In this document: in pieces, positions 6,323 through 6,533 of the stretch
Layout: each line of letters starts with the position of its first letter
How positions within the stretch are numbered: position 1 is the first letter of the stretch
NCBI GenBank assembly: GCA_022792975.1
Contig: JAAWCC010000022.1
Location: forward strand, 1-6,533
Length of the DNA: 6,533 nucleotides
Reading direction: 5' to 3'
Source of the DNA: Clostridia bacterium
GTDB lineage: Bacteria; Bacillota_A; Clostridia; TANB77; CAG-508
Position numbers and translations under genes: made by a program
Notes under the pieces: generated by a model
The model's database searches: none
Told to the model about the DNA's origin: nothing
What the model saw: the letters and a program-made list of their open reading frames with translations, nothing else

Positions 6323-6356
6323 TAAAGTAGAGTAGTATTCGTATTACTCTACTTTA
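6323..6356 (+). terminator. UUCG-capped 15-bp hairpin between adhesin and spoVG (terminator or mRNA processing/stability element)
   Basis: TAAAGTAGAGTAGTA (6323-6337) pairs with TATTACTCTACTTTA (6342-6356), with one G-U pair and a TTCG tetraloop. The following bases are A5 then T4, so the T-tract is poor. It begins 8 bases after the adhesin stop. It may terminate weakly or protect the adhesin mRNA 3' end. Confidence 0.6.
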
Positions 6357-6386
6357 AAAATTTTAAAATTATAGGAGGAAAAAATT

Positions 6387-6533
6387 ATGTTAAATATAAC
6401 AGAAGTAAGAATCAAAAAAATTAATAAAGGAGATTTATTAGCAGCAGCAAGTATATGTATAGATAATTGTTTTATAATAAGAGAGATTAAATTATTAGAT
6501 GGAAAAAATGGAAGATATATAAGTATGCCAAAG
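6387..6533 (+). CDS. spoVG: SpoVG-family protein (N-terminal part, cut by window end)
   Basis: ATG 6387 with AGGAGG at 6373-6378. All 49 codons to the right edge are open. The start MLNITEVRIKKINKGDLLAA followed by IIREIKLLDGKNG and YISMPK matches the SpoVG fold (consensus ITDVRI, then FVI..IKVI.G..G.FI.MPS), about half of the usual ~85-100 residues. SpoVG is a small nucleic-acid-binding regulator linked to septation, sporulation and virulence gene control; extra copies are often carried on mobile elements. It is separated from the adhesin by the UUCG hairpin, so the two may be only partly co-transcribed. No CGG occurs in the visible part. Confidence 0.88.
   Translation, partial: MLNITEVRIKKINKGDLLAAASICIDNCFIIREIKLLDGKNGRYISMPK

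Overview
The window is AT-rich with strong AGGAGG-type ribosome binding sites and AGA as the main Arg codon. It ends in a SpoVG-family gene. This fits a low-GC Firmicute (Clostridia- or Bacilli-like). A sortase, its multi-domain surface substrate and SpoVG together suggest an accessory or conjugative-element region, but no integrase, relaxase or att site is visible, so that part is inference.

Layout, all on the + strand: (1) 3-380, the 3' end of an unrecognised gene; (2) 445-1165, a class B sortase; (3) a promoter near 1230-1259, then 1294-1977, a membrane-anchored protein with a charged stalk and a Cys-rich C-terminal domain; (4) a strong intrinsic terminator at 2002-2043; (5) 2070-6315, a giant cell-wall-anchored adhesin with signal peptide, thioester domain, about ten CnaB/SpaA-like repeats, sorting signal, TM and KKKK tail; (6) a UUCG-capped hairpin at 6323-6356; (7) 6387-end, the start of SpoVG.

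The main discovery candidate is how the sortase and adhesin are encoded. Read in triplets they look shattered by about eleven frameshifts. Every break is the same event: an in-frame CGG whose C must be skipped so that the following GGN is read as glycine (CGGN treated as one four-base unit). Doing this at every in-frame CGG gives one intact 239-residue sortase (1 site) and one intact 1410-residue adhesin (13 sites). Three of the adhesin sites (2319, 2347, 2366) are invisible to ORF finding, because three +1 shifts sum to +3. Applying the rule there turns an unremarkable stretch into a thioester-domain-like FCAQNGVHFKTGETY. Fourteen of fourteen in-frame CGGs obey the rule (CGGA 10, CGGT 2, CGGC 2), while eight CGG triplets that are out of frame in the genes are read normally. 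That dependence on reading frame points to translation (a quadruplet-reading tRNA or very efficient +1 frameshifting at a freed CGG codon) and away from sequencing error or pseudogene decay. This is inference from sequence; protein mass spectrometry and the tRNA set of the source genome would decide it.

Functionally, the sortase should attach the adhesin to the cell wall or polymerise it. Both depend on the same unusual decoding, and the adhesin's sorting signal lies beyond all 13 sites.
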